Both the position numbers and the translations under genes were made by a program. Source: Nitrospira sp. (lineage in GTDB: Bacteria > Nitrospirota > Nitrospiria > Nitrospirales > Nitrospiraceae). From it: a DNA stretch of 64,000 bases. The notes under the pieces are model-generated. The model saw only the letters and a list, made by a program, of their open reading frames with translations. It had not been told where the DNA came from and searched no databases. Positions 1 through 10,550 of this stretch are shown one piece after another. The first letter of the stretch is position 1; every line of letters begins with the position of its first letter. The stretch spans positions 310,001 through 374,000 of the forward strand of contig JARFXP010000002.1 of NCBI GenBank assembly GCA_029194675.1, written 5' to 3'.

Positions 1-3000
1 TTGGATCGCCAAGTCGATTACTGGAAGGAGCGGCTGGCCGGTGCGCTCGAGCCGTTGAATCTTCCGATGGATCGTGCGCGATCACCGGTTCAGACTTCCC
101 GCGGCGCGTCGCTGACGCTTTTGTTGTCCTCTGAATTGTCCGCAGCCATGACCGAGCTCAGCCGGCGCGAGGGTGTGACCATGTTCATGACCCTACTGGC
201 GGGGTTCTATACGTTGCTGTTCAGGTATACGGGCCGGACGGACCTTATCGTCGGGTCTCCGATCGCCAACCGCACCCGTAGCGAGATCGAAGGGCTCATC
301 GGGTTCTTCGTGAACACGCTGGCGTTGCGGGCCGATCTGTCGGGAAGACAGACCGTTCGCGAGCTCCTCGCGCTGGTTCGGCAGGTGTGCCTCGGCGCCT
401 ACACACATCAGGACGTGCCGTTCGAAAAACTGGTAGAAGTGCTGCAGCCAGTGCGCGACGTCAGCTACTCGCCGATCTTCCAGGTCATGTTCGAGCTGCA
501 AAACGCCCCTGCATCGGAACTGGACATACCCGGACTTCGCATCGATACAGTGGATGTAGAATCGCTGACAGCCAAGTTCGATCTGACCCTGACGCTGTGC
601 GAAACCGACAGTGGGCTGACCGCATCGATGGAATACAACACCGACCTGTTTTCCGCTGATCGCGTCATGCGTATGCTTCGGCACTATGAATTGATTCTTC
701 AGAATATGGCTGCGAGGCCCGATGCGGCGATCGAGGAATTGCGCCTGTTGACCGGTGAGGAAGAGCAGCGCTTGTTGACGGACTGGAACGTGGGACCCAG
801 CCTTCCGGTGCCGGATCGGTCATTTTCCCGGTTGTTCGAAGCGCAGACGTCGGCGACACCGGACAGCGTGGCGGCCGTCTGGTTGGATCGGCGTGTGACC
901 TATCACGAATTGAATCGCCGGGCCAACCGAGTCGCCCACGCGTTGCTGCTCAAAGGAGTGGGGCCCGAAACGGCCGTGGCGCTTTTAGGCGACCGAGATT
1001 TGGACTTTCTCACGATGCTGCTGGGAATTCTCAAGGCAGGGGGTATTTATCTACCGCTCGACGCGGGGCACCCGGATCATCGGCTGGCGCATATGCTCGG
1101 CGAAAGCCGCGCGCCTGTGCTGTTGACCACGGAGGCCTATCGGCAGCGTGTGAAGCCACTGACGGAAGGGCTTGCAGAGAACTCAAAGCAGATCCTGCTG
1201 ACGATGGAGGAAATTCAGTCGTCGGTGGAGCAGGACAGCAATCCCAGTACGCCGTGGCATGCCGCGCAGACCGTCTATGTGATCTATACCTCCGGCTCCA
1301 CGGGACTGCCCAAAGGCGCGATGGTCGAACATCGAGGGATGCTCAATCACCTGTGGGGAAAAGTGACGACGCTTCGGCTGACCGCCACTGACGTGATTGC
1401 TCAGACGGCGTCCCAGTGCTTCGATATTTCCGTCTGGCAATTTTTGGCCCCGCTCTTGTGCGGGGGACGCGTCTGCATCGTTCCCGACGACATCGCTCAT
1501 GACCCAGCGCGGCTATTGCGCCACGTGGAAGCGGCTGGCGTCACGGTTTTCGAGACCGTGCCAGCGTTGCTGCAGGGCATGCTCGATATGGCGGCCGATG
1601 CGGACGATCGTGAGCCTGAACTCAAACGGCTGCGGATGGTTCTGCCGACTGGAGAGGCGCTGTCCGGGCAACTGTGCCGCCGCTGGCTCGGCCGCTATCC
1701 GTCGATTCCGCTGGTCAATGCCTATGGCCCGGCGGAATGTGCGGACGACGTGGCTCTGCATCAGATTATCGAGAGTCCGGACGGGGAGGCCGCCTTTATG
1801 CCGATCGGCATGCCGGTGCCCAATCTCGATCTCTATGTGTTGTCGCCGTCTCTCAAGCCGCTGCCGGTCGGAGTGGCGGGAGAATTATGCGTGGCGGGAG
1901 TCGGCGTTGGGCGGGGATACCTGTTGAATCCGGCCAAGACGGCCGAAGTATTTGTGCCCCATCCCTTCGCGAAAGAGCCGGGCGCCCGTCTGTACCGGAC
2001 CGGGGATATGGCCCACTATCTGCCGAACGGTGTCATCCAATTCATCGGCCGGATGGATCATCAGGTCAAAGTGCGGGGGTTCAGGATGGAACTGGGAGAA
2101 ATCGAGTCACAACTCCTGGCCCATCCGGACGTGCATGAGGCCGCGGTCGTCACCAGGGAAGATGCCAGGGGAGATAAACGGCTCGTCGCCTATGCGGCTG
2201 GAGGCGCGTCCAGCGAAGCACTTCGCGAGTTCTTGCGCGGACGATTGCCGGACTATATGGTGCCGTCCGTCCTTGTCGTGTTGGAATCCCTGCCCCGCAA
2301 TGGCAACGGCAAGCTCGATCGCCGCTCGTTGCCTGAACCAGCCGGCCGGGATCCGCAACAGACGTTCGTGGCGCCCCGTACGGACATGGAAACGAGGCTT
2401 GCGCGCGAATGGGCAGAGGTGCTCGGCCTGCCGCAAGTGGGAATTCACGACAATTTTTTTGATCTCGGCGGCCACTCGTTGACCGCAGTCCAGCTTGTGT
2501 CTCGCATCCAACGGATGATCGGGAATCCCGTCGCACTGCTCGATCTTTTCCAGGCTCCGACGGTCGCGGGCTTGGCGCACCGGATTTCCGGTCAAGCCGA
2601 GGCGGCGTCTTCTCCGTTTGTGGTACTTCAGGTCGGACGTGGGGGCGCGCCGCTCTTCTGTTTTGATCCGACGGGAACGCATGTCTCGGCCTATCAATCA
2701 CTCGCCTATGCGTTGGGTGAAGACCGGCCCGTCTACGGATTGACGTTGAGCTGGATCTTCTCGGAACCATGGAATGCGCTGTCGATGGATAGGATTGCCG
2801 AACACTACGCCACTATCATCCGCGAGCGGCAGCCGGATGGGCCGTATCATCTGCTCGGATGGTCCAACGGAGGGGCCGTCGCCTTGGCTGTGGGGCGACT
2901 GCTCGAACAGCAGGGGCGATCACTCGCATTTCTGGGCATTCTGGATACACAACCCCAGACGGCATCGGAATCTAGGGCTTCGGTCGGCGAGGAACTTAAT

Positions 3001-3450
3001 CATTATATACAGGGCGATCGCAGGGAGGCCTTCCTGGCTTTGCCCGAGACCGAGCGGAAGGCGCTGAAGGACGGGCTGGCGCAGTTGAACGAGGAAGAGC
3101 GGGTGGAACATGCGATCGGATGGGCTCAAGCCCGCAACCTGCTGTCTCGCGAGGAGTCCGACGCGTCCGTCGCCGCACTGAAGGTCGCCTATGCCTTGGA
3201 CCGGGAGACGGTCAGGATTCTGAACGCTGTTACGCAGAATCCCTTGCGGGCGTCGATTCATGCCTGGTGGACCAGCGCAACCCTAGACAAGTGCGGAGGA
3301 GCGCCGATCGATTGGTCACGATGCACGAGAGGTCCCGTGGAAACCGGAACGGTACTCGGCGAACACACGGATGCGGTCCGAAGTATTCAAGTCCATCAGC
3401 AGATCGGTGAAATTCTATCGCGATTCGAGAGGGTCCCGCAGCGTCGCTGA
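1..3450 (+). CDS. Nonribosomal peptide synthetase, C-A-PCP-TE module (5' end cut by window)
   Basis: The reading frame is open from base 1 and begins inside a condensation domain: the HHxxxDG active site lies upstream of the window, while later C-domain motifs (IGFFVNT near residue 100, AYTHQDVPFEKL near 130) are present. An adenylation domain follows (about 270-770) with YTSGSTGLPKG near 430, YGPAEC, YRTGD and a NGNGKLDR end motif. The carrier-protein serine is in GGHSL at residue 826. A type I thioesterase ends the protein, with GWSNGG (Ser 955) and a late His 1122, so this is a terminal module that releases a peptide. Aligning by eye to GrsA, pocket residues read roughly D-I-W-T-L-T-A-D-D; I do not know a substrate for that code. 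A methyltransferase and an RND exporter follow on the same strand, suggesting modification and export. Confidence 0.95.
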   Translation: MDRQVDYWKERLAGALEPLNLPMDRARSPVQTSRGASLTLLLSSELSAAMTELSRREGVTMFMTLLAGFYTLLFRYTGRTDLIVGSPIANRTRSEIEGLIGFFVNTLALRADLSGRQTVRELLALVRQVCLGAYTHQDVPFEKLVEVLQPVRDVSYSPIFQVMFELQNAPASELDIPGLRIDTVDVESLTAKFDLTLTLCETDSGLTASMEYNTDLFSADRVMRMLRHYELILQNMAARPDAAIEELRLLTGEEEQRLLTDWNVGPSLPVPDRSFSRLFEAQTSATPDSVAAVWLDRRVTYHELNRRANRVAHALLLKGVGPETAVALLGDRDLDFLTMLLGILKAGGIYLPLDAGHPDHRLAHMLGESRAPVLLTTEAYRQRVKPLTEGLAENSKQILLTMEEIQSSVEQDSNPSTPWHAAQTVYVIYTSGSTGLPKGAMVEHRGMLNHLWGKVTTLRLTATDVIAQTASQCFDISVWQFLAPLLCGGRVCIVPDDIAHDPARLLRHVEAAGVTVFETVPALLQGMLDMAADADDREPELKRLRMVLPTGEALSGQLCRRWLGRYPSIPLVNAYGPAECADDVALHQIIESPDGEAAFMPIGMPVPNLDLYVLSPSLKPLPVGVAGELCVAGVGVGRGYLLNPAKTAEVFVPHPFAKEPGARLYRTGDMAHYLPNGVIQFIGRMDHQVKVRGFRMELGEIESQLLAHPDVHEAAVVTREDARGDKRLVAYAAGGASSEALREFLRGRLPDYMVPSVLVVLESLPRNGNGKLDRRSLPEPAGRDPQQTFVAPRTDMETRLAREWAEVLGLPQVGIHDNFFDLGGHSLTAVQLVSRIQRMIGNPVALLDLFQAPTVAGLAHRISGQAEAASSPFVVLQVGRGGAPLFCFDPTGTHVSAYQSLAYALGEDRPVYGLTLSWIFSEPWNALSMDRIAEHYATIIRERQPDGPYHLLGWSNGGAVALAVGRLLEQQGRSLAFLGILDTQPQTASESRASVGEELNHYIQGDRREAFLALPETERKALKDGLAQLNEEERVEHAIGWAQARNLLSREESDASVAALKVAYALDRETVRILNAVTQNPLRASIHAWWTSATLDKCGGAPIDWSRCTRGPVETGTVLGEHTDAVRSIQVHQQIGEILSRFERVPQRR

Positions 3451-3523
3451 CGGCAGGTCCGTTGCGTAACAACGAGTCGACGGCAAAGGCACGATGGCGC
3501 CGCGGGAGCACGAAAGGAGCCAT

Positions 3524-4282
3524 ATGCAGTACGAGCCAAATACCAACGAGAAATTCAAGATTGTGATGAACACCTACCAGGTATTCGGATTCTGGGAAAC
3601 AGTCAAGGAGGTCATCCTGTACCTTCTCAGCCAAAAGCCGGCCGATGATTTCGACCGGAAGTACGGGGTCGCGACCTCGGGAGTCACCGAATCCTCAGAG
3701 GCCGGCATCGCCGATGAAACGGCAAGGAGCTTGGCGGTCGGGTATGTGCCGACGAGAGAGGTCGTGATCCGGCATATTCTGGAGAACACGACGAAGGGAT
3801 TCGATCTCAAGGAATATTCCTTCGTGGACCTGGGATGTGGAAAGGGCCGTGCGTTGATCGTAGCCGCTCAATTGCCGTTCAAAGAAGTGATCGGTGTCGA
3901 GCTGTCTCCATTGCATTGCGAGGTGGCGACGGCCAATGTCGAGGGATATGTGTCGAACGGAAGACATCCCGTGTTGTGCCGGAATATCAGGGTAGACTGC
4001 ATCAATGCGGCGGAGTTCAAGTTTCCGGACACTGATCTGCTCATTTACATGTACCGACCTTTCCTCGGGCCCGTGTTTAAAGAGGTCGCCGATAACATGC
4101 GCCGGTTCCAAGCCGTGACCGGACACCGCGTCTTGATCGCCTACTCCTGTCCGGTCGAGGAGCTGATGCTTCAGGAATACTCGGGGTTTGTAAAAAGAAC
4201 CGAGTATCAAGTGATCTCAATGGACTACTCGTGGAGTCTGTGGGAATGCCAGGCTGAACAAACGCAGGCTGTGCTTATCTGA
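3524..4282 (+). CDS. Class I SAM-dependent methyltransferase
   Basis: A 252-residue protein with the SAM-binding motif I, FVDLGCGKGRA, followed by an acidic strand end (VIGVELSP), as in Rossmann-fold methyltransferases. The ATG at 3524 is preferred over the in-frame ATG at 3494 because AAAGGAG ends five bases before it. It starts about 75 bases after the synthetase stop on the same strand, so it is probably co-transcribed and may modify the peptide or its precursor. No residue that I can see identifies the acceptor substrate, and it has no signal peptide. Confidence 0.8.
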   Translation: MQYEPNTNEKFKIVMNTYQVFGFWETVKEVILYLLSQKPADDFDRKYGVATSGVTESSEAGIADETARSLAVGYVPTREVVIRHILENTTKGFDLKEYSFVDLGCGKGRALIVAAQLPFKEVIGVELSPLHCEVATANVEGYVSNGRHPVLCRNIRVDCINAAEFKFPDTDLLIYMYRPFLGPVFKEVADNMRRFQAVTGHRVLIAYSCPVEELMLQEYSGFVKRTEYQVISMDYSWSLWECQAEQTQAVLI

Positions 4283-4506
4283 TTCGGGCATCGCTGCCTC
4301 TCATGTAATTTGTGCCCAGATTTTCTACGCGCATACTTCCTGCCACGCCGTACGAGTTCCAGCGAAAAGGGTTGCCTCCGAAGTGGCTACCCACACCCAG
4401 TCTGAAAACCCTTCTGCGTATGCCGTCACGCCATTTAGCCTCGATCCGGCAGGTGAGGTTTCGCGCGGTTCATCCGTCATATATACGTCTGGGGTCAGTG
4501 TACCAA

Positions 4507-4532
4507 CCTGAACAGTATGGGACTCTGTCAGG
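4507..4532. promoter_or_regulatory. Imperfect inverted repeat upstream of RND adaptor
   Basis: In the 270-base gap between the methyltransferase and the efflux adaptor, CCTGAACAG and CTGTCAGG form an imperfect inverted repeat, with one extra A in the left arm and a 9-base spacer. It ends about 22 bases before the adaptor start. It could be an operator for a local repressor, but no regulator gene is adjacent. The rest of the gap holds nothing that I recognise. Confidence 0.25.
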
Positions 4533-4553
4533 TGGCGAGAAACAATCTTGCGT

Positions 4554-5621
4554 ATGAGATCGAAAAACCTCGTGGCAGTGGTCGCAATTTGTGCCTTGCT
4601 TGCCGCCATAGGTGCCAAACTCGGAGGTTGGTCGACGAGTGAGTCTTCGACGGGAGTACCGGCATCAGAACCGAACGTTATGGTGGAAGTCGCACCCGTC
4701 ATCGTCGGTTCAGTTACAGAATCGATCCAGGCCGTGGGGACGCTGGAAGCAATCGCCTCGATCACGGTGAGACCAGAGATCGCCGGTGTGATTCGCCGGA
4801 TCCATTTTCAGGACGGACAGGTTATCGAACGCGCGGCTCCGCTGTTGGAATTGGAGCCGGAAGAGCTCCAATCACAGGTCAATCAGGCGACGGCGCAGGA
4901 AAAAATGGCACTGCTGACGTACGAGCGACTGAAGCGGCTGAACGATCAGCAAGATGTCATTGTGCCGACCCAACAGATCGATGAAGCGAGAATGGCCTGG
5001 CACGCGGCGGCGGCGAACAGCCTTCTTTACACGACGCGCCTGAAGAAAACCGTCATCCGCGCGCCGTTCGGTGGAACGCTGGGACTTCGTCGCGTCTCGG
5101 TCGGGGATTACGTGCAGCCCGGACAAAATATCGTTAATTTGGAGGATTTGAGTACCCTGCATGTGGATTTCAAGGTGGCGGAAGTATGGTTGAGTCGCAT
5201 CCATGTCGGCCAAAAACTGATTGTGATGACCGATGCGTTCCCGCACACGACGTTTGACGGACAGGTGACGGCAATCGATCCGAGAGTCGATGCGACCAAC
5301 CGGACGGTCGCGGTTCGCGCCGCGATTCCGAATCCGGCCGGCACACTGCGTCCCGGTCTCTTTGTCACCGTGCGGTTGCACCTGGGCGAGAATACCCATG
5401 CGCTCCTAATCCCGGAAGAGGCCGGGTTGCTTCGGCAAGACAAGGCGATGGTGTTTCGGCTGGAGGAACGAACCGCCCGACTTACTGAAGTCACCCTAGG
5501 TCTGCGTGAGCGGGGGCTGGTCCAGGTTCGATCCGGATTGAAGGAGGGCGACCATGTGGTCCGAACCGGCACCCACAAATTGCACGACGGCGAACGTGTT
5601 TCGATCAAATCATCCGAGTAG
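4554..5621 (+). CDS. RND efflux periplasmic adaptor (membrane fusion protein)
   Basis: A periplasmic adaptor that links an inner-membrane RND pump to an outer-membrane channel. The N-terminus has one hydrophobic anchor (about residues 5-25). A biotinyl-lipoyl-like half motif (IRRIHFQDGQVIE) and its partner (KKTVIRAPFGGTLGLR) flank a short helical hairpin containing several Gln and Ala residues, then beta-barrel and membrane-proximal domains follow. The length, about 356 residues, is usual. An ATG at 4554 or a TTG at 4548 are both possible starts; the ribosome site is weak. The pump gene starts 50 bases downstream and the TolC-type gene follows, giving a complete tripartite system. Confidence 0.92.
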   Translation: MRSKNLVAVVAICALLAAIGAKLGGWSTSESSTGVPASEPNVMVEVAPVIVGSVTESIQAVGTLEAIASITVRPEIAGVIRRIHFQDGQVIERAAPLLELEPEELQSQVNQATAQEKMALLTYERLKRLNDQQDVIVPTQQIDEARMAWHAAAANSLLYTTRLKKTVIRAPFGGTLGLRRVSVGDYVQPGQNIVNLEDLSTLHVDFKVAEVWLSRIHVGQKLIVMTDAFPHTTFDGQVTAIDPRVDATNRTVAVRAAIPNPAGTLRPGLFVTVRLHLGENTHALLIPEEAGLLRQDKAMVFRLEERTARLTEVTLGLRERGLVQVRSGLKEGDHVVRTGTHKLHDGERVSIKSSE

Positions 5622-5671
5622 AAAGGGATAATCTTTCCCCCTATGAACGTCAGCTGCCGCTCCCATCGAGT

Positions 5672-8600
5672 GTGGACGTGAGTTTGTCCGAGACCTGTCT
5701 CCATCGGCCGGTGTTCGCCGTCGTCATGACGCTCCTGCTGATGTTATTCGGCCTCCTGAGTTTTTTCCGGTTGCCGGTTCGTGAGTACCCCGACATCAAG
5801 CCACCGATTGTCTCGGTCCAAACGGTGTATCCGGGGGCCGGCGCATCCGTCATCGAGTCGGATGTGACGACACCGCTCGAGGACTCGCTCAGCGGCATTC
5901 AGGGGCTCAGGACGATCACGTCGTCCAGCCGCGAAGAAGTGTCATTGATCACGCTCGAATTTGAATTGGGGCGTGACCTGGATGGAGCGACCAACGATGT
6001 CCGCGATCGGGTTTCTCAGATTCGTCCATTGCTGCCGCTGGGCATTCTTGAGCCCTATGTCGAGAAGGCCGCGGCGGAGAACACCGAAATTCTATGGATT
6101 GCCGTATCCAGCGACCGTCATTCCGAATTGGAACTCACCGACGTCGCCGATCGATTTATCAGGGCACGGCTGGCCATGATCCCCGGAGTATCCGAAACCT
6201 ACCTCGACGGCGAACGTCGCTATGCCATGCGGATTTGGTTGGATCCAGACCGACTCGCTGCTCGCCGCCTGACCGTTGAGGACGTGGAAGACGCTATCCG
6301 AAATCAGAACGCCTCGATCCCGACCGGTCGGATCGAGAGCAATCACATGGAATTCGGCGTCTCGCTGAAGGGCACCTTAGAGACGTCGAAGCAATTCGAA
6401 TCGCTCATCGTGGCCTACCGCGACGGCTATCCGGTGCGCCTGGAGGATATTGCTCGCGTCGAACTCGGCGCGGAGGATATCCGAAAGCTTGGACGTTTCG
6501 ACGGCAAGCCGTCCTTGGGCATTTCCGTGTCCCGGCAGTCCAGAGCCAATACGCTGGCAGTGGCACGCACGGTGAAGGAGCAACTTCCTGCTATTGCGGC
6601 GGGACTGCCCGGCGGCATGCAGATGACGCTCGCGTGGGACAGTTCGACGCCGATCGAACAGTCGCTGCACGAAGTGTATGTAGCCTTGGGGCTTTCGTTG
6701 GCCCTCGTCGTGCTGGTGATCTTCTGTTTCTTGGGGAGCGTACGCGCGACGCTCGTGCCCGCTGTCGCCATCCCGGCATCGATCATCGGGGCCTTCACGG
6801 TCATGGCGGTGACCGGGTGCTCGCTGAACGTGCTGACCTTGCTCGGGCTCGTACTCGCCATGGGGCTTGTGGTGGATGACGCGATCATCGTGCTGGAGAA
6901 CATTCATCGCCGGATCGTCGCCGGTGTGCCGCCCATACGGGCGGCGATCGAGGGCACGAACGAAATCGCCTTTGCCGTCATCGCAACGACCATCTCGCTG
7001 GTGGCGGTCTTCGTCCCGATCGCCTTTCTAACCGGAATCGTGGGTCAACTGTTCGCCGAATTGGCCATCGCCGTCACGTCCGCCGTGCTGCTGTCGGGCT
7101 TCGTTGCGCTGACATTGACACCGATCATGTGCGGCTGGTTGCTACGCCAAGAAATTAGCTTCACCCGGTTTCGATCAGCCGCCCGAACCGCAGAAGGCGT
7201 GGCCCGACGCTATCGCCATGGGCTCGTATGGGCGCTTCATGCTAGGACGGCGGTTGTCGTCGTGGCGATCGGAGCTAGCCTGGTCGGCCTCTCCATCCTG
7301 ACGCGGCTCCCGTCCGAATTGGCTCCCCTCGAAGACGCTGGGTGGTTCTCCGGCTTCCTCACCGCGCCTCAGGGCGCCACCCTTCGCTATACCGATACCT
7401 ACGCCAAAGAATTGGAATCGTTGTTCAAGACGGTCCCTGAGATTACACACATTTATACAGTGGTGGCGCGAGGAGAGCGTCCGACGAGGGTTAACCGCGC
7501 CGAGAGTTGGGTCACGTTGAAGGATTGGAACGATCGCGCCAGGAGTCAGCAGGAAATTGTGGCAGGCTTGAATCAACAACTCGGCAAGTTGACCGGTGTG
7601 AAGGCCTATTTGTTGAATCCTCCCTCTATTGGAGACTGGTCAGATAAGACGCCCGTACAGTTTGTCCTCGGAGGATTGGACTATCAGGGGTTGCAGCAGG
7701 CCGCTGAAAGGTTGATGGCACGACTGGCCGACCATCCCGGCTTCGTCACGCCGGAAATAGATTTAGCGTTGAATACGCCGCATCTTGTCGTCGAAACACA
7801 TCGCGACAAGGTTGCGGATCTCGGCCTGTCCGTCACCACCATTGGGCGAACGCTGGAGACGTTGCTCAGCGGAAGGCCGGTCGGCACGTTCGTACAGAAC
7901 GGGCGTCAGTATAAGGTGATTGTGAAAGTGGACGATCGACATCGAGAAAAACCCTCGGATATCAGTCGGCTCTATGTGCGTGGGAATAAAGGTGAATTCG
8001 TGCAACTCAACAATGTCGTGACAGTCAAGGAAGTGCCGGCCCCGGAAGCATTGAACCATTTCGATCGCATGCGCGCCATCACCGTCAGCGCGGGGCTGAC
8101 GGACGGGTTCACGCTGGGGCAGGCCTTGACCTATTTGGACGAGACCGCAAAAGACCTGATCGAGCCTGGCATGCGGACGGCCTATGCGGGAGAAACCAAG
8201 ACGTTCGCCGAAAGCAATCGAAACCTCTATCTGACGTTCGGGCTGGCCTTGGCAGTGATCTTCTTGGTGCTTGCAGCCCAGTTCGAGAGTTTCCGGCATC
8301 CCTGGACGATCCTACTCACGGTGCCTCCGGCTCTGTCGGGATCATTGTTGTCTTTGGCCGTGATCAATGGAACTCTCACCATCTATAGCCAAATCGGTTT
8401 GGTGATTTTGATCGGGCTCGTGACAAAGAACGCCATTCTGATTGTGGAGTTCGCCAATCAGCTTCGCGAACGGGGGTTCGACGTGTCCCAGGCGGTGACT
8501 GAAGCGGCGACGTTGCGCCTTCGTCCAATTCTCATGACGACCTGCGCGACGATCCTCGGGGCCCTGCCGCTTGCGCTGGCCACCGGGGCGGGAGCAGCCG

Positions 8601-8794
8601 GCCGCCGTCAGATCGGTGTCGTGCTCATCGGAGGGCTGCTGGTTTCAACGCTCGTGACGCTCGTATTGGTTCCAGCCGGCTATGCCATTCTGTCGAAACG
8701 CATGAGGATTTCCGATGATCATGGAGCGAAGCAGCCATATGGCCTTCATGGCACACAGCTCATGATGGACTCGCGGTCCGCTGATCACAACTGA
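5672..8794 (+). CDS. RND multidrug efflux permease (HAE1 type)
   Basis: A 1040-residue inner-membrane proton-driven pump with the two-fold RND layout: a first transmembrane helix at residues 10-30, a large periplasmic loop, a helix block around 335-550, a second loop, and a final block around 850-1020. The motif GLVVDDAIIVLENIHRR in the first block carries the Asp pair expected in helix 4 of proton-coupled HAE1 pumps. The start is GTG at 5672, and GTG at 5678 is an alternative. It lies between its adaptor and a TolC-type gene. Because the peptide synthetase is directly upstream on the same strand, export of that peptide is a reasonable guess, not shown. Confidence 0.95.
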   Translation: MDVSLSETCLHRPVFAVVMTLLLMLFGLLSFFRLPVREYPDIKPPIVSVQTVYPGAGASVIESDVTTPLEDSLSGIQGLRTITSSSREEVSLITLEFELGRDLDGATNDVRDRVSQIRPLLPLGILEPYVEKAAAENTEILWIAVSSDRHSELELTDVADRFIRARLAMIPGVSETYLDGERRYAMRIWLDPDRLAARRLTVEDVEDAIRNQNASIPTGRIESNHMEFGVSLKGTLETSKQFESLIVAYRDGYPVRLEDIARVELGAEDIRKLGRFDGKPSLGISVSRQSRANTLAVARTVKEQLPAIAAGLPGGMQMTLAWDSSTPIEQSLHEVYVALGLSLALVVLVIFCFLGSVRATLVPAVAIPASIIGAFTVMAVTGCSLNVLTLLGLVLAMGLVVDDAIIVLENIHRRIVAGVPPIRAAIEGTNEIAFAVIATTISLVAVFVPIAFLTGIVGQLFAELAIAVTSAVLLSGFVALTLTPIMCGWLLRQEISFTRFRSAARTAEGVARRYRHGLVWALHARTAVVVVAIGASLVGLSILTRLPSELAPLEDAGWFSGFLTAPQGATLRYTDTYAKELESLFKTVPEITHIYTVVARGERPTRVNRAESWVTLKDWNDRARSQQEIVAGLNQQLGKLTGVKAYLLNPPSIGDWSDKTPVQFVLGGLDYQGLQQAAERLMARLADHPGFVTPEIDLALNTPHLVVETHRDKVADLGLSVTTIGRTLETLLSGRPVGTFVQNGRQYKVIVKVDDRHREKPSDISRLYVRGNKGEFVQLNNVVTVKEVPAPEALNHFDRMRAITVSAGLTDGFTLGQALTYLDETAKDLIEPGMRTAYAGETKTFAESNRNLYLTFGLALAVIFLVLAAQFESFRHPWTILLTVPPALSGSLLSLAVINGTLTIYSQIGLVILIGLVTKNAILIVEFANQLRERGFDVSQAVTEAATLRLRPILMTTCATILGALPLALATGAGAAGRRQIGVVLIGGLLVSTLVTLVLVPAGYAILSKRMRISDDHGAKQPYGLHGTQLMMDSRSADHN

Positions 8795-8987
8795 CGGTCT
8801 GCTGAAGACGATCAGCGATCAGAATCGAGCAGGTCACAGCTGGCTCACAGCTGTATGTGAGGAACAAGTAGGGTTGTCTCGTCATAATAACTGGATGATC
8901 TCTATCTGGAGATAGCGGTCTATCCATCCTCGTTCTGTTAATAGCATGGCAGCTCTTGTCGGAGACTCTGTCTATGGAAGGAATGTT

Positions 8988-10550
8988 ATGGATTGCAGAC
9001 AGTCGGCTCACGACAGAGTCGTAGCTATGATGCTCATCGGTTTGTGGTGCCTCTCGTCACCGGCTGAGGGCTGGAGCTTGGATGCGACACAACCGATCTC
9101 CATGGAACGGCGAGAGGCTATCTCGATGGCGGACGCAGCGATTCGCGCGCTGCAGAACAACCTCGACATCACTATCAGCCGCTATGCCAAAGAGGGTCGG
9201 TTAGCCGACATCGTCGTCGAACAAGCCAAGTTCGATCCGACCCTGAGCGTGGACGGTCGATTAGCTCGGACCGTGGATCCGCTCAATCAACCCCTGTTCG
9301 GCGGAACGGGACCGAATCTTAATCAGATCACGATTTTCGACCAGCGACATTATTCCTTTGCCATCGACGCGACCAAGAACTTGATGACCGGGGGCATGCT
9401 CGACGTGAGGTACAACCCCGCAAGGAACAATTACAATCAGGCAGTCTCCCAAGGCTTTCTCTTCAATCCGGAGTGGACCGGCGGGCTGACCTTCACCCTG
9501 ACCCAGCCGTTGCTCAAGAACGCGGGGATCGCCCTCAATAAAACCTTCATCAAGGTGGCTCAAAACAATGCGGAAGTCGAACAGCATGTCTTTCGAGACC
9601 GGGTCATGACCGTCATCGCCACGGTCGAACAAACCTACTGGGAACTGGTATTTACGATTGAGAACTTGATGGTGGCACAAGCCGCCTTGAAGGCAGCCGA
9701 AGAACTCTTGGCGAGCAACCGTGCCAAGGCCAAAGCCGGCGTGATGTCCACCGTCGATGTGCTCCAAGCCGAGGCTGCCGTTGCATCCAGGGTCGAGCAG
9801 GTCTTGGTGGCCGAGAAAGCCATTCGCGACCAGGAAGATCAACTGCGACGTCTGTTGAATCCTGGTGAAGCGGCCCTGAGGAAGGATATGCATCTCACAC
9901 CCCTCGATGCTCCCGTCACGGTTCTTGAACCCATCAGCCTGGAGGCAGCGATCGATACCGCGATTGAGTTGCGTCCTGAAATCGTCCAGGCGAAAAAGCA
10001 TGTCGAGTCCGGCGAACTGAATACACAATATGCCCGCAACCAATTACTTCCCACCCTATCGTTTCAAGGGACCATGGGGCTCACCGGGATAGGAAGCGAT
10101 TTTAACAGTTCTTTCAACAGAAACTTCAGCGGCGATTTCTACAATTATGGGGCGGGCCTGCTGTTCAGCTATCCGATCGGGAACCGCTCTGCCATCAGCA
10201 CCTACAACAAGCGCCGACTCGAGGCCAGAAGTGCAGAAGCGGCACTCGCCAGCGTCCGCCACGAGATTATTGTCGGCGTCCGTGAAGCGGTGCGCCGGGT
10301 CCAGACAGACTTTAAACGTATCGAGACCACGCAGTCGGCGCGCATTTTGGCGGAAAAACAGTTGAAGACGGAGCAGGAACGGTTGAAGGTGGGACTCAGC
10401 ACGACTCGTTTTGTGCTCGATTTTCAGCGCGACCTTGCAACTGCGCAGGGAAACGAGTTACGGGCCATTATTGATTACAACAAGTCGCTCTCAAACCTTT
10501 CACGTCATAAAGCCACGACGTTGGACCGTTATCATCTCGAACTGTCGTAG
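8988..10550 (+). CDS. TolC-family outer-membrane efflux channel
   Basis: An outer-membrane channel protein of about 520 residues. The ATG at 8988 follows GGAAGGA with five bases between and yields a signal peptide (hydrophobic stretch VVAMMLIGLWCL), so it is preferred over the in-frame ATG at 8946. Two internally similar halves of long helices are visible, each with strings of Ala, Glu and Gln typical of the coiled-coil tunnel (for example VDVLQAEAAVASRVEQVL), and beta segments rich in alternating aromatic residues. It is separated by 190 bases from the RND permease on the same strand and completes the tripartite pump. The gap contains no gene. Confidence 0.93.
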   Translation: MDCRQSAHDRVVAMMLIGLWCLSSPAEGWSLDATQPISMERREAISMADAAIRALQNNLDITISRYAKEGRLADIVVEQAKFDPTLSVDGRLARTVDPLNQPLFGGTGPNLNQITIFDQRHYSFAIDATKNLMTGGMLDVRYNPARNNYNQAVSQGFLFNPEWTGGLTFTLTQPLLKNAGIALNKTFIKVAQNNAEVEQHVFRDRVMTVIATVEQTYWELVFTIENLMVAQAALKAAEELLASNRAKAKAGVMSTVDVLQAEAAVASRVEQVLVAEKAIRDQEDQLRRLLNPGEAALRKDMHLTPLDAPVTVLEPISLEAAIDTAIELRPEIVQAKKHVESGELNTQYARNQLLPTLSFQGTMGLTGIGSDFNSSFNRNFSGDFYNYGAGLLFSYPIGNRSAISTYNKRRLEARSAEAALASVRHEIIVGVREAVRRVQTDFKRIETTQSARILAEKQLKTEQERLKVGLSTTRFVLDFQRDLATAQGNELRAIIDYNKSLSNLSRHKATTLDRYHLELS

